Of a stretch of DNA of 64,000 nt, positions 8,020 to 16,387 are shown piece by piece. Under the pieces are notes generated by a model. That model worked only from the letters and a program-made list of their open reading frames with translations, was not told the DNA's origin and did not search any database. Numbering within the stretch: position 1 is the stretch's first letter; each line of letters begins with the position of its first letter. Source of the DNA: Candidatus Gastranaerophilales bacterium (GTDB lineage Bacteria > Cyanobacteriota > Vampirovibrionia > Gastranaerophilales > Gastranaerophilaceae). The DNA is taken from the NCBI GenBank assembly GCA_944325575.1, contig CALVAR010000008.1, positions 22,149-86,148 on the forward strand, written 5' to 3'. The position numbers were made by a program, and so were the translations under genes.

Positions 8020-8522
8020 TAATTTACTCCGAGTTTCTGTTTTGTGTATTCTATCAAGCCGCCTGTTTGAATTAATTTATTTATTTCTTCGGGAAAAGCG
8101 GCGCATTTATATTCTTTATTTTTTGTAAGATTTTTTACAATACCGTTTTCTAAATCAACAAATATTCTGTCGCCTTTATCACATTCGTCCGTAAGTGTGG
8201 GGTGTTCTAAAATCGGGAGACCAATGTTAATAGAATTTCTAAAGAAAATTCTGGCAAAAGATTTTGCAATTACAACAGAAATTCCCGCTGCTTTTATTGC
8301 AATCGGTGCATGTTCTCTGGAGCTACCGCAGCCAAAGTTTTCGCCGGCAACAATTATGTCTCCTTTGTTTACTTCTTTTACAAAATTTTTATCCAGATCT
8401 TCCAAACAATGAGAAGCAAGTTCTTTTTCGTCAGAAGTATTTAAATATCGTGCGGGTATTATAACATCAGTATCAATATTGTCACTATATTTAAAACAAT
8501 TTCCCTCAATTGATGTATTCAT
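8019..8522 (-). CDS. leuD: 3-isopropylmalate dehydratase small subunit
   Basis: The swivelling-domain subunit of isopropylmalate isomerase; it pairs with the Fe-S subunit LeuC, which is encoded elsewhere. At 167 residues it is the short, prokaryote-typical version. Recognisable segments are '[15 protein letters not shown]' near the start, '[50 protein letters not shown]' containing the catalytic GCGSSREH loop, and a C-terminal '[15 protein letters not shown]'. ATG 8522 has GGAG 7 bases upstream and matches the family start; the upstream GTG at 8594 would add 24 atypical residues. Divergent from the winged-helix gene at 8616. Confidence 0.96.
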   Translation of the reverse strand: MNTSIEGNCFKYSDNIDTDVIIPARYLNTSDEKELASHCLEDLDKNFVKEVNKGDIIVAGENFGCGSSREHAPIAIKAAGISVVIAKSFARIFFRNSINIGLPILEHPTLTDECDKGDRIFVDLENGIVKNLTKNKEYKCAAFPEEINKLIQTGGLIEYTKQKLGVN

Positions 8523-8615
8523 GTGTAAACTCCATTTACAAATTTTAAAAATTATACTATATATAATAATATAATTTTTTGTTATCACACACATGAAGAT
8601 GAAGGAGATTAAAAC

Positions 8616-8834
8616 ATGAATTATTTTATCGGTGAAGCAGCAGGAAAAGTTTACGAATTTTTAGCAGATGAAAAAAACAACGAAGCTACAATTTCTAAAA
8701 TTGAAAAATCTTTAGACTTAAGCCAAAATTTTGTAAATATGGGTATCGGCTGGTTATCACACGAAGGTAAAGTTGATCTTTCCGGTAAAGGTGCAAGAAC
8801 TAAAGTTAGACTTACACAAGATATCAACAACTAA
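8616..8834 (+). CDS. Winged-helix protein (DUF2582-like)
   Basis: A 72-residue protein that looks like one winged helix-turn-helix domain: '[44 protein letters not shown]' gives helices 1-3, and '[15 protein letters not shown]' the wing. It resembles the small DUF2582 (PF10771) family found in gut bacteria. It is cytoplasmic and may bind DNA, but it has no effector domain. The upstream AAGGAG is ideal. It is transcribed divergently from leuD-leuB across 93 bases and could therefore act on that promoter region; that is positional inference only. A strong terminator follows. Confidence 0.75.
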   Translation: MNYFIGEAAGKVYEFLADEKNNEATISKIEKSLDLSQNFVNMGIGWLSHEGKVDLSGKGARTKVRLTQDINN

Positions 8835-8858
8835 TTAAGTTCAAGATAGATTTAATAA

Positions 8859-8886
8859 AAAGAGCAGATGAAAATCTGCTCTTTTT
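8859..8886. terminator. Bidirectional terminator with GAAA loop
   Basis: AGAGCAGAT-GAAA-ATCTGCTCT flanked by A-run and T-run lies between two convergent genes ending at 8834 and 8890. Confidence 0.93.
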
Positions 8887-8889
8887 GTA

Positions 8890-10179
8890 TTAAACCGGCG
8901 GAATCGGTCCGCCGTAACTTTTATAGAGCTCCATAATGTCATCAGAAAATTTATATCCGTTACAAAGACCAATGTGAGTTTCTGCAACAAATTCTAACGG
9001 AGAATGTTTTGCATACGAAGAAATTCTCCCCGCAATTTCTTGTTTTCTTGAATCATTTAAAAAATCCAAAAGTTCTTTAGATGCATTTTCAGGAACACTT
9101 CCTTTTACAACTGGATTATGATATTTGAAATATGCAGACGGAATAAGCTTTTCATGTAATAAATGTCCTCCTTCATGATATAACATATCGAATTTATTGA
9201 AGGAGTGAATACCATATTGACAATCTAAAGTAATACCCGTTTTTTTATAAATATTATCTATCAGGTTTCCCATTTCATCAATTGACATTTTTCTGATTTT
9301 TTCTGTATCTGGAAAATCAGGGATTTTATCTTTTATTTTTTTCATTTTTGAGGCATCTTTAAACAAATTTTCAAATGCATCTTTATATACATTCGGATAA
9401 TAACACATATTTGTATAATCATCTAAACCTTTTGCCATATAATTAATTTCAAGAGGGCTGAAATTTTTTGTTCCTTTCTTTAACTCTGCAAGATTTTCAA
9501 ATAACGGTTTATATCTGTCTCGGCTTAGTATAGAAAATTTATATTTTCCGTTGCTAAATGCGATAGCTCCCTTTTCTTCCAGACCTTTTAAAAGAGTTTT
9601 TATGTGTTCTAGAGACTCTGTACTTTTCAAAAAATCTTTATTAATAACGAGGCTTCTTAACTCAGAATTCGGGAACGACATTATTGCCATAGGTGAGTCT
9701 TGCAGTCTTTTTGAAGTGAGAAAAGAAACTGCATCCGGCATTTTGAACTTTCCTTTGTAAATATTTTGCAGATTAGTCAGACCTTCATTTACCCAGTTTG
9801 CAGTTTGCAAATCATTTTCAAGATTAAAGTTTTTAATACCCAGTACATCTTTTGCATAACTAGCTGCATCCTCAATTGTATCTGCTTTTTTAAAATCTAA
9901 ATTTTTCCACAGGTTTTCTTCAAGATTATTAGGTTTTTGTATAACATTTTTTAATGTAGTTGATGAAATCTTTTTCCTTGCTGCTAATCCGACAAGCAGT
10001 AAACCGGCAGCAACAGCCCCGCTTGCTATAAGTGGCAGCATCAAATCTGTCTTTTTAGAGAGAGTTTTTGCTTTTTTATTTGTAATAGAATTAATATCCG
10101 GTTTTGAAACTTTATTTCTGTTTTTTAAATCGATATTCGGATAAATTTTTGACTTATAGTCTAAACGATAATCAATCAT
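8890..10179 (-). CDS. Membrane-anchored putative zinc metallopeptidase
   Basis: A 429-residue protein with a short basic N-terminus, one transmembrane segment at about 46-67 ('LMLPLIASGAVAAGLLLVGLAA') and a large following domain. Near the C-terminus is a HExxH zinc motif, 'MLYHEGGHLLHEKL' (His335-Glu336-Gly-Gly-His339), and about 60 residues later 'SPLEFVAETH' supplies a plausible third ligand glutamate (396 or 400), the gluzincin pattern also seen in toxin-type peptidases. This supports peptidase activity, but the family is not one I can name. AAAGGAA precedes the start. It shares its N-terminal layout with the large glycosyltransferase at 54973. Confidence 0.65.
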   Translation of the reverse strand: MIDYRLDYKSKIYPNIDLKNRNKVSKPDINSITNKKAKTLSKKTDLMLPLIASGAVAAGLLLVGLAARKKISSTTLKNVIQKPNNLEENLWKNLDFKKADTIEDAASYAKDVLGIKNFNLENDLQTANWVNEGLTNLQNIYKGKFKMPDAVSFLTSKRLQDSPMAIMSFPNSELRSLVINKDFLKSTESLEHIKTLLKGLEEKGAIAFSNGKYKFSILSRDRYKPLFENLAELKKGTKNFSPLEINYMAKGLDDYTNMCYYPNVYKDAFENLFKDASKMKKIKDKIPDFPDTEKIRKMSIDEMGNLIDNIYKKTGITLDCQYGIHSFNKFDMLYHEGGHLLHEKLIPSAYFKYHNPVVKGSVPENASKELLDFLNDSRKQEIAGRISSYAKHSPLEFVAETHIGLCNGYKFSDDIMELYKSYGGPIPPV

Positions 10180-10261
10180 ACCTATTCCTTTGTCACTACC
10201 TATAATATTAAAAACAAAATCTAAAAAATAATTGCCGTGATATAATCAAAATAAGGAGAAT

Positions 10262-11467
10262 ATGATGTTTGTAAAAAATTTAAAATATAATTTGCCTGAT
10301 AAGGACGGATTTTTTGGAGAATTTGGCGGTGCGTTTGTACCTGAAAATTTTAAAAAAGTTTTAAAAAGACTTGATGATGAATTTGAAAAAGCTGTAAATG
10401 ATGAAAATTTTTTAAAAGAAGTTTATGATCTTCTGAAAGATTATTCCGGGCGTCCGACTCCTCTTTATTTTGCTAAAAATCTGACAAATTATTACGGCAA
10501 AGGAAAAATATATTTAAAAAGAGAAGATTTGAATCATACAGGTGCGCACAAAATTAATAATGTAATCGGTCAGGCTCTTCTTGCAAAAAGAATGGGGGCT
10601 AAAAAAGTTATAGCAGAAACCGGCGCCGGCCAGCACGGCGTTGCATCTGCTACAGCTGCGACGCTTTTGGGCTTGGAATGCGATGTGTTTATGGGTGAAA
10701 AAGATATCATAAGGCAGCATTTGAATGTTGAGAGAATGAAACTTCTCGGGGCCAAAGTACATTCGGTTGATACCGGTACAAAAACACTGGCAGATGCCTG
10801 TGATGCTGCTATTGATTATTGGCTCAGGCACAGCGATGAAGTATTTTACATACTAGGCTCCGCTGTCGGTCCGCATCCGTATCCAAAGATGGTCAGATTT
10901 TTTCAATCCGTAATCGGAAACGAAATTAAACATCAGTGTATGGAAAAAGAAGGCAGACTGCCTGATTATGTTCTTGCTTGTATTGGCGGAGGCAGTAATG
11001 CAATAGGTGCATTCCACGCTTTTATGGACAATCCGGAGGTCAAACTTATAGGGCTGGAAGCTGCAGGTGAAGGCGTTGATACAGACAAGACTGCAGCAAG
11101 TTTATGCAAAGGTAGAAAAATGATTCTTCACGGCAAGCGTCAGTATGTACTCTGTGACAAAGACGGCAATGTAGGCGAGTCTTATTCGATATCTGCCGGT
11201 TTGGATTATCCTGGATGCGGGCCGGAACACTGCTATTTACATGATACAGGACTTGCAAAGTATGAGCCTGTTACAGATGATGAGGCTGTGCAAGCTTTTG
11301 CAAGACTTTCTAAATTAGAAGGAATAATCCCTGCAATAGAATCGGCACACGCTGTTGCATATCTTGAAAAACTTATGCCGAAAACAAATAAAGATGATAT
11401 CGTTGTAGTCAATCTTTCCGGCAGAGGAGACAAAGATACGGAAAGATTGTTGCAGCTGCTTGTATAA
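10262..11467 (+). CDS. trpB: Tryptophan synthase beta chain
   Basis: Condenses indole and serine to tryptophan using PLP. Full length at 401 residues: '[13 protein letters not shown]' at the start, the PLP lysine in '[11 protein letters not shown]' (Lys97), '[12 protein letters not shown]', the catalytic-loop segment '[14 protein letters not shown]', the phosphate cradle '[12 protein letters not shown]' and the C-terminal 'NLSGRGDKD'. It is of the TrpB1 type that pairs with TrpA, yet no trpA or other trp gene is adjacent, so its partner must be encoded elsewhere. AAGGAGA precedes two tandem ATGs (10262, 10265). No leader peptide or trp attenuator is visible upstream. Confidence 0.97.
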   Translation: MMFVKNLKYNLPDKDGFFGEFGGAFVPENFKKVLKRLDDEFEKAVNDENFLKEVYDLLKDYSGRPTPLYFAKNLTNYYGKGKIYLKREDLNHTGAHKINNVIGQALLAKRMGAKKVIAETGAGQHGVASATAATLLGLECDVFMGEKDIIRQHLNVERMKLLGAKVHSVDTGTKTLADACDAAIDYWLRHSDEVFYILGSAVGPHPYPKMVRFFQSVIGNEIKHQCMEKEGRLPDYVLACIGGGSNAIGAFHAFMDNPEVKLIGLEAAGEGVDTDKTAASLCKGRKMILHGKRQYVLCDKDGNVGESYSISAGLDYPGCGPEHCYLHDTGLAKYEPVTDDEAVQAFARLSKLEGIIPAIESAHAVAYLEKLMPKTNKDDIVVVNLSGRGDKDTERLLQLLV

Positions 11468-11468
11468 T

Positions 11469-11750
11469 TTATAATTCACAATCACTTAGGTCAACAATAT
11501 TTGATTGATTATCAGATGACTCTATAATTTCTTTAGCAATATCTCTTTTTGTAGGACTTTTAAATTTAATATTATGGTCACAGGTGTGTATTTCATAAGA
11601 ATTTGTTAATGGATTTTTTTCAATATACTGAATATATTTTGTATTTATATACAATTCATTCCTTTCTTTTACTTTATCTGTGCCGAATTCTTTTTTGTTG
11701 ATTTTGAATTTTAAATATGCTCCAAATGACGGTCTTATTGAATTTATCAT
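11469..11750 (-). CDS. Small lineage-specific protein with N-terminal PSFG motif
   Basis: A 93-residue protein of unknown function, convergent with trpB (1 base between stops). It starts 'MINSIRPSFGAYLKFKINKK', similar in style to 'NLSFKGYIS' of the protein at 14741 and to FKG motifs elsewhere in the window. The rest is a charged alternating-strand segment 'YINTKYIQYIEKNPLTNSYE' followed by a helix and an acidic tail. No signal or membrane span. GGGAGG lies about 8 bases before the ATG, supporting expression. Confidence 0.65.
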   Translation of the reverse strand: MINSIRPSFGAYLKFKINKKEFGTDKVKERNELYINTKYIQYIEKNPLTNSYEIHTCDHNIKFKSPTKRDIAKEIIESSDNQSNIVDLSDCEL

Positions 11751-11858
11751 AGTATTGTCCTCCCGGACATTAAACTTTAATCAAATAAACTTTTTGCTAT
11801 ACAGTTAGTATTTTTGTTACAATAATTAAAAAATAAGTTAAATGAGGTTTAATAATAA

Positions 11859-13091
11859 ATGGAAGAAAAATTTGTATTAAAAGAAGAATTTATAAAACAG
11901 GCACAAGAAATTTCAAGAGGCGCTGAACTTTTACCGGGCGGTGTAAAAGAACTCGCAATAAAATTGCAAAAATCAAAAGAATCAGGCAAGCCTATCCGAG
12001 TTAAGCTTGGTATGGATCCTACCCGCCCTGATTTGCATCTCGGGCATACTGTAGTTATGAAAAAACTTAAAAAGTTTCAGGAACTCGGGCATCAGATAGT
12101 TCTTCTTGTCGGCGGAGCTACGGCTATGGTTGGCGATCCTTCCGGAAAATCAGAAACACGTCCAGCATTAACAAAAGAACAGGTTGAAGAAAATGCAAAG
12201 ACATATTTTGAACAGATGTCAAAAGTTCTGGATACTTCTAAAGCAGAAGTAGTCAATAATGCTGACTGGCTGCATAAAATGAATCTTATTGATTTGCTGA
12301 AGCTTGCATCAAATGTAACTGTTGCCCAGATGATGACACGTGATGATTTTGCAAAAAGATATGCGGAAGGAAAACCGATTGCTATTCACGAATTTTTCTA
12401 TCCGCTAATGCAGGCTTATGATTCTGTTGCTATTGATGCAGATATTGAACTCGGCGGTACTGATCAAAGATTTAATGTCCTTCTTGGAAGAGAAATCCAA
12501 ACTGCGTACGGAAAACCAAACCCGCAGATGGTTATGCTTCTTCCTTTGATAGAAGGTACTGACGGACTTGTTAAAATGTCAAAGACTTATCCGGAACATT
12601 GTATATCATTGACAGACAGTGCAAAAGATATGTACGGAAAATTAATGTCAATTCCGGATACTTTGATTATTAAGTATTACAGTTTACTGACGGATATTTC
12701 TGATGAAGAACTCAAAAAAATTGAAGATCGTTTGAAAACGGAAAATCCCCGTGATATTAAAATGCAATTGGCTTATACAATTACTAATGAATATCACAGT
12801 GATGAAGAAACTAAAAAGGCACAGGATGAGTTTGTAAATGTTGTACAAAACAAAGGTATTCCGGAAGATATTGATTCTTTTGTTATGACTGAAGAAAAAA
12901 ATATTTTGGATTTGCTTTTAGAACTTGGATTCGTTGCCAGTAAGGGTGAAGCCAAAAGGCTTATAGCCGGCGGCGGTGTAAAATTGAATAATGAAAAAAT
13001 TTCGGATATAGCTCTTGTGGTTCCTGTACCAAATGAACCCGTAGTGTTACAATCGGGAAAAAGAAAATTTATGAGGTTAATTAATGGCTGA
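11859..13091 (+). CDS. tyrS: Tyrosyl-tRNA synthetase
   Basis: Charges tRNA-Tyr. A class I synthetase of 410 residues: 'LGMDPTRPDLHLGHTVV' carries the HIGH motif as HLGH (60-63), 'GGTDQRFNVLLGR' the amino-acid-binding region, and 'GLVKMSKTY' the KMSKS loop at about 239. The C-terminal 'ILDLLLELGFVASKGEAKRLIAGGGVKLNNEKI' is an S4-type RNA-binding domain. It belongs to the shorter TyrRS branch with HLGH and KMSKT. cysK overlaps its last 8 bases in another frame, so the two are translationally coupled. No T-box structure is visible in the 108-base leader. Confidence 0.96.
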   Translation: MEEKFVLKEEFIKQAQEISRGAELLPGGVKELAIKLQKSKESGKPIRVKLGMDPTRPDLHLGHTVVMKKLKKFQELGHQIVLLVGGATAMVGDPSGKSETRPALTKEQVEENAKTYFEQMSKVLDTSKAEVVNNADWLHKMNLIDLLKLASNVTVAQMMTRDDFAKRYAEGKPIAIHEFFYPLMQAYDSVAIDADIELGGTDQRFNVLLGREIQTAYGKPNPQMVMLLPLIEGTDGLVKMSKTYPEHCISLTDSAKDMYGKLMSIPDTLIIKYYSLLTDISDEELKKIEDRLKTENPRDIKMQLAYTITNEYHSDEETKKAQDEFVNVVQNKGIPEDIDSFVMTEEKNILDLLLELGFVASKGEAKRLIAGGGVKLNNEKISDIALVVPVPNEPVVLQSGKRKFMRLING

Positions 13092-14019
13092 TATTCATGA
13101 AAATATTTTGGATTTAATAGGCAATACACCCCTTGTAAGGCTTAATAAAATCAACAAGGGATATGCAGATGTTGTCGTTAAACTCGAATATTTTAACCCG
13201 GGTAACTCTGTCAAAGACAGACCCGCTTTATATATGATAGAAAAGGCTGAGAAAGAGGGCTTGATTAATAAAGACACTGTGATTGTTGAGCCTACAAGCG
13301 GCAACACAGGTATAGGGCTTGCTCTTGTATGTGCGGTTAAGGGGTACAAGCTGGTTTTGACTATGCCGGAAAATATGAGCTCCGAAAGAAGAAAGATGCT
13401 TGCTGCGTATGGTGCAGATATTGTTTTGACTCCGGCTGGTGCAGGCATGAAGGGTGCTGTTAATGAAGCTCTAAGAATAGCGGATTCTGTCGGAAACAGT
13501 TTTGTTCCTTCCCAGTTTTCAAATCCGGCAAATCCTGAAATCCACGAAATCACTACAGCACAGGAAATTATAAGAGATACAGACGGTAAAGTTGATATTT
13601 TTGTTGCATCTTTCGGCACGGGCGGTACAGTTTCCGGTGTCGGAAAGGCTTTGAAAAAATATAATCCGTCTATAAAAATTGTGGGTGTTGAACCGTCAGA
13701 AAGCCCCCTTGTTACTCAGGGGATTGCCAATCCACACGGTATTCAGGGTATCGGAGCAAACTTTATTCCTCAAAATTTAAATAAATCTGTTATTGATGAA
13801 TTTATGACGGTATCAACAAAACAGTCTATAGATACGGCAATAGAAATGTCTAAAAAAGAAGCTATTTGCTGCGGTATTTCATCCGGAGCAAATGTTTGTG
13901 CGGCTTTAGAACTTTCTAAAAAAGAAGAAAATAAAGGAAAATTAATTGTTGCAATGACTTGCGATTATGGTGAAAGATACCTGTCTACATCACTTTTTGC
14001 TCCACAGGAGATTATTTAG
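13084..14019 (+). CDS. cysK: Cysteine synthase A (O-acetylserine sulfhydrylase)
   Basis: Makes cysteine from O-acetylserine and sulfide. The 311-residue PLP enzyme shows 'LIGNTPLVRLNK', the PLP lysine in 'GNSVKDRPALYM' (Lys44), the substrate loop 'VEPTSGNTGIGLA', 'SQFSNPANPEIH', the phosphate cradle 'SFGTGGTVSGVGKALK' and 'GISSGANVCAAL'. Its start overlaps tyrS by 8 bases, and cysE, which makes its substrate, begins 62 bases downstream, so tyrS-cysK-cysE is probably one transcription unit. CysK and CysE normally form the cysteine synthase complex. The C-terminal segment 'YGERYLSTSLFA' is typical. Confidence 0.97.
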   Translation: MADIHENILDLIGNTPLVRLNKINKGYADVVVKLEYFNPGNSVKDRPALYMIEKAEKEGLINKDTVIVEPTSGNTGIGLALVCAVKGYKLVLTMPENMSSERRKMLAAYGADIVLTPAGAGMKGAVNEALRIADSVGNSFVPSQFSNPANPEIHEITTAQEIIRDTDGKVDIFVASFGTGGTVSGVGKALKKYNPSIKIVGVEPSESPLVTQGIANPHGIQGIGANFIPQNLNKSVIDEFMTVSTKQSIDTAIEMSKKEAICCGISSGANVCAALELSKKEENKGKLIVAMTCDYGERYLSTSLFAPQEII

Positions 14020-14081
14020 GAGATTAGAATTTTTTATATATTATAAAAATGCAGTATCACTGTTATTAGATAGAAGGTAAA

Positions 14082-14735
14082 ATGCTTTTTACACGTGCTT
14101 TAAATCAGATTAAAGAGGATATTAAAACTATATACGAAAAAGATCCTGCTGCAGACAACTTATGGGAAGTCTTGCTCTGCTATCCAGGGTTGCATGCGCT
14201 TATTGCTCACAGAATAGCGCATAAGTTAAGATACTGGGGTATCCCTGTTATCCCCCGTTTGATTTCATACTGGAGCAGAATTTTTACAGGTATAGAGATT
14301 CACCCCGGTGCAAGAATCGGAAGAAGATTTTTTATTGATCACGGGATGGGTGTTGTTATTGGTGAAACAACCTATATAGGCGATGATGTACTTATCTATC
14401 AGGGTGTCACTCTTGGCGGTACGGGTAAAGAACACGGGAAAAGACACCCGACATTGGAAGATAACGTAATTGTCGGTGCGGGTGCCAAGGTGTTGGGCAA
14501 TCTTAGAATCGGAAAAAATTCACGTATCGGTGCCGGTTCTGTTGTTGTGGATGATGTACCGGCAGATTCAACAGTTGTCGGAATACCCGGTAGAGTCGTC
14601 CATCAGCGTGTAATGGTTAACGGTCAATTGCAACACAACAGACTTCCTGATCCTGTTAAATGTCAGTTAAACAGGCTGACTTATGAAGTTCAGGAAATAA
14701 AAGAACAACTGAATATGAATACTACTGACAATTAA
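14082..14735 (+). CDS. cysE: Serine O-acetyltransferase
   Basis: Acetylates serine with acetyl-CoA, the first step of cysteine synthesis. The 217-residue protein has the short-form N-terminal helical domain ('PAADNLWEVLLCYPGLHALIAHRIAHKL') followed by left-handed beta-helix hexapeptide repeats: 'GIEIHPGARIGRRFFIDHGMGVVIGETTYIGDDV' with the catalytic His, 'GVTLGGTGKEHGKRHPTLEDNVIVGAGAKVLGN' and 'IGAGSVVVDDVP'. The tail after residue 170 is longer than in minimal SATs and charged. AAGG precedes ATG 14082. Co-location with cysK supports the assignment. Confidence 0.96.
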   Translation: MLFTRALNQIKEDIKTIYEKDPAADNLWEVLLCYPGLHALIAHRIAHKLRYWGIPVIPRLISYWSRIFTGIEIHPGARIGRRFFIDHGMGVVIGETTYIGDDVLIYQGVTLGGTGKEHGKRHPTLEDNVIVGAGAKVLGNLRIGKNSRIGAGSVVVDDVPADSTVVGIPGRVVHQRVMVNGQLQHNRLPDPVKCQLNRLTYEVQEIKEQLNMNTTDN

Positions 14736-14740
14736 TCTTT

Positions 14741-15031
14741 CTAATCCCTGTCATATTTAATTGCAAATTCTTTTATTTGATTTACCCAAGGCTTATTATC
14801 TGCTGTAATATCGGTATGTCGAGCCATTAAATATAGTGCGGTTAAAATATCTTTATTCTGCTGAATAATTATATCTTCTTTTTGTTTTGTTTCGTCGATT
14901 TTTTCATTTATGGCTTTGGTTTCCATCTGTACATTTGAAATTTTTTTGCTTATTAATCCAATGTATTCAGGTGAAATATATCCTTTAAAAGAAAGATTCC
15001 TTTGAACGGCAGTGTTTATTGGTCTTATCAT
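14741..15031 (-). CDS. Small coiled-coil protein with SFKG motif
   Basis: A 96-residue protein, convergent with cysE. It opens 'MIRPINTAVQRNLSFKGYIS' and continues with a Lys/Glu/Ile heptad region (about 30-65) predicted to form a coiled coil, then 'ALYLMARHTDITADNKPWVNQIKEFAIKY'. There is no signal peptide. The N-terminal 'SFKGY' resembles 'ISFKGNW' in the membrane protein at 62416 and 'PSFGAY' in the protein at 11469, so a shared motif may mark a lineage-specific group. I do not recognise a known family. Confidence 0.65.
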   Translation of the reverse strand: MIRPINTAVQRNLSFKGYISPEYIGLISKKISNVQMETKAINEKIDETKQKEDIIIQQNKDILTALYLMARHTDITADNKPWVNQIKEFAIKYDRD

Positions 15032-15215
15032 ATCTTCTCTTCTCCTAAATTTATATTATTTAGATTTTAATATGTTACAATTTATTTTTATATAAGAAAA
15101 ATATTTTTATTTACACTTCTTAAATTTAGTGGGTATGTATTTTTTATATTTTTTTGTATAATAAAAATGCAGGGTGGTTCCTGTATTTTATAAATTAATT
15201 TAAAAGGAGAAAGAA

Positions 15216-15395
15216 ATGAAAGTAAAAATTAATGATGGCTGCATAGCTTGCGGTGCTTGCGAATCAGTTTGTGATGCAGTATTTTCTATCGAAGATACAG
15301 CTGTAGTTAACGAATCTGCTGTTGCAGGCAATGAAGATTGCGTTAAAGAAGCTGCTGAATCTTGCCCTGTAGGCGTAATCGAAGTTGAAGAATAA
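15216..15395 (+). CDS. [4Fe-4S] ferredoxin, 59 residues
   Basis: A small ferredoxin that carries electrons in the cytoplasm. The ligands follow C-x2-C-x2-C...C-P: Cys9, Cys12, Cys15 and Cys50-Pro, giving a single [4Fe-4S] cluster; Cys19 and Cys42 are additional and may pair as a disulfide or be remnants of a second cluster, as in known single-cluster (Thermotoga/Desulfovibrio-type) ferredoxins. The protein is strongly acidic, as expected. AAAGGAGA lies about 6 bases upstream of ATG 15216, and a strong terminator follows 20 bases after the stop, so it is a monocistronic gene. Likely important in fermentative metabolism. Confidence 0.95.
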   Translation: MKVKINDGCIACGACESVCDAVFSIEDTAVVNESAVAGNEDCVKEAAESCPVGVIEVEE

Positions 15396-15414
15396 TAACT
15401 AAATTATTCAATAT

Positions 15415-15450
15415 AAAAAATCCTTGGAGTTTTTACTTCAAGGATTTTTT
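15415..15450 (+). terminator. Terminator of the ferredoxin gene
   Basis: AATCCTTGgAGT and ACTtCAAGGATT form a stem around a T-rich loop, followed by TTTTTT. Confidence 0.92.
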
Positions 15451-15469
15451 GTTATAAATATAATATGTC

Positions 15470-15720
15470 TGAGGCGGCCTCGCTTGTAGATGTGTACACG
15501 GAGTGCGAGTGACGCCACCAGGTAGGGGCATAACATCAGGCTTCGCCTCAGCTCAGCCGATGTTGCAGCCAGTCTAGTATTTAGCGACTCTGCCGAAGAA
15601 ACAATTAAGTATTGTTTCTGAGAGGTAGACCCCATGCACTTGTTGCCTGTGCTGGATTTGTTGGTAAAAATGTACTTGTTTATTGCACAGGTTCATCAAG
15701 TAGTCGGAGTCAGTTGACAA
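15470..15720. repeat. GC-rich structured intergenic region containing hairpin repeat R2
   Basis: A 250-base noncoding block, more GC-rich than its surroundings and full of inverted repeats. The core at 15588-15630 reads TCTGCC-GA-AGAAACAA-loop-TTGTTTCT-GAGA-GGTAGA. The same arrangement, with a different but still complementary inner stem, occurs at 63739-63785 and 63948-63994. A minus-strand frame of 65 codons crosses it but looks like chance translation of the repeat. The block lies directly upstream of nth. Confidence 0.7.
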
Positions 15721-15721
15721 T

Positions 15722-16387
15722 ATGAAATTTATTAATGAGAGTAAAAAGAATATAGATAAAATTATAAAAGGTATAAAAGACGCAAATCTTCCTCAGCGTG
15801 ATTTTGTAAAAATGATGGAAACTTTCCATGATCCTTTTAAAGTTTTAATATGCTGTATTTTGAGTTTAAGAACAAACGATTTGACCACTTACCCGTGTTC
15901 TCTCAGAATGCTCGAACTCGGAACGAAACCGGAAGATTTTTTAAATATTGATGTTGAAACTCTTGCAAAAGCTATTTATCCTGTCGGCTTTTATCGGAAC
16001 AAGGCACAGCAGATTCTTGATATATCAAAAGAACTTGTTGAAAAATATAACGGTCAGGTTCCAAAATCAATAGACGAACTTGTTAAATTTAAAGGTGTAG
16101 GTAGAAAAACAGCAAATCTTGTAATGGCAAAAGGCTTTGATGAGCCGGCAATATGCGTGGATGTGCATGTACACAGAATATCTAACCGCCTCGGGTGGGT
16201 AAAAACAAAAACACCAGAAGAAACAGAAATGGAGCTTAGAAAGCTCCTTCCTGTAAAATATTGGCTTGATATAAATACTATTCTTGTTACTTTCGGACAA
16301 AATCTTTGCAAGCCGCAAAAACCAATGTGTAATATCTGTCCGGTAAAACAGTATTGCAATTCTTTTAATAATTTAAATGGAAATTAA
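15722..16387 (+). CDS. nth: Endonuclease III
   Basis: Base-excision repair glycosylase/AP lyase for oxidised pyrimidines. The 221-residue protein has the helix-hairpin-helix '[20 protein letters not shown]' with the catalytic lysine in GRKTAN, the catalytic aspartate in '[15 protein letters not shown]', and the [4Fe-4S] loop C-x6-C-x2-C-x5-C in '[17 protein letters not shown]' near the C-terminus. All key residues are intact. The ribosome-binding site is weak: the upstream bases belong to the structured repeat block, with only a distant GGAG. Its 3' end overlaps the convergent TPR/NHL gene by 4 bases. Confidence 0.96.
   Translation: MKFINESKKNIDKIIKGIKDANLPQRDFVKMMETFHDPFKVLICCILSLRTNDLTTYPCSLRMLELGTKPEDFLNIDVETLAKAIYPVGFYRNKAQQILDISKELVEKYNGQVPKSIDELVKFKGVGRKTANLVMAKGFDEPAICVDVHVHRISNRLGWVKTKTPEETEMELRKLLPVKYWLDINTILVTFGQNLCKPQKPMCNICPVKQYCNSFNNLNGN

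Noticed and set aside
11751..11858. T-box or amino-acid leader before tyrS.
   Set aside because: The leader is short and AT-rich without a T-box sequence, a specifier hairpin or a terminator.
15438..15635. Minus-strand open frame of 65 codons across the structured block.
   Set aside because: It crosses the R2 hairpin and other inverted repeats, has no Shine-Dalgarno, and reads like chance translation of a repeat.
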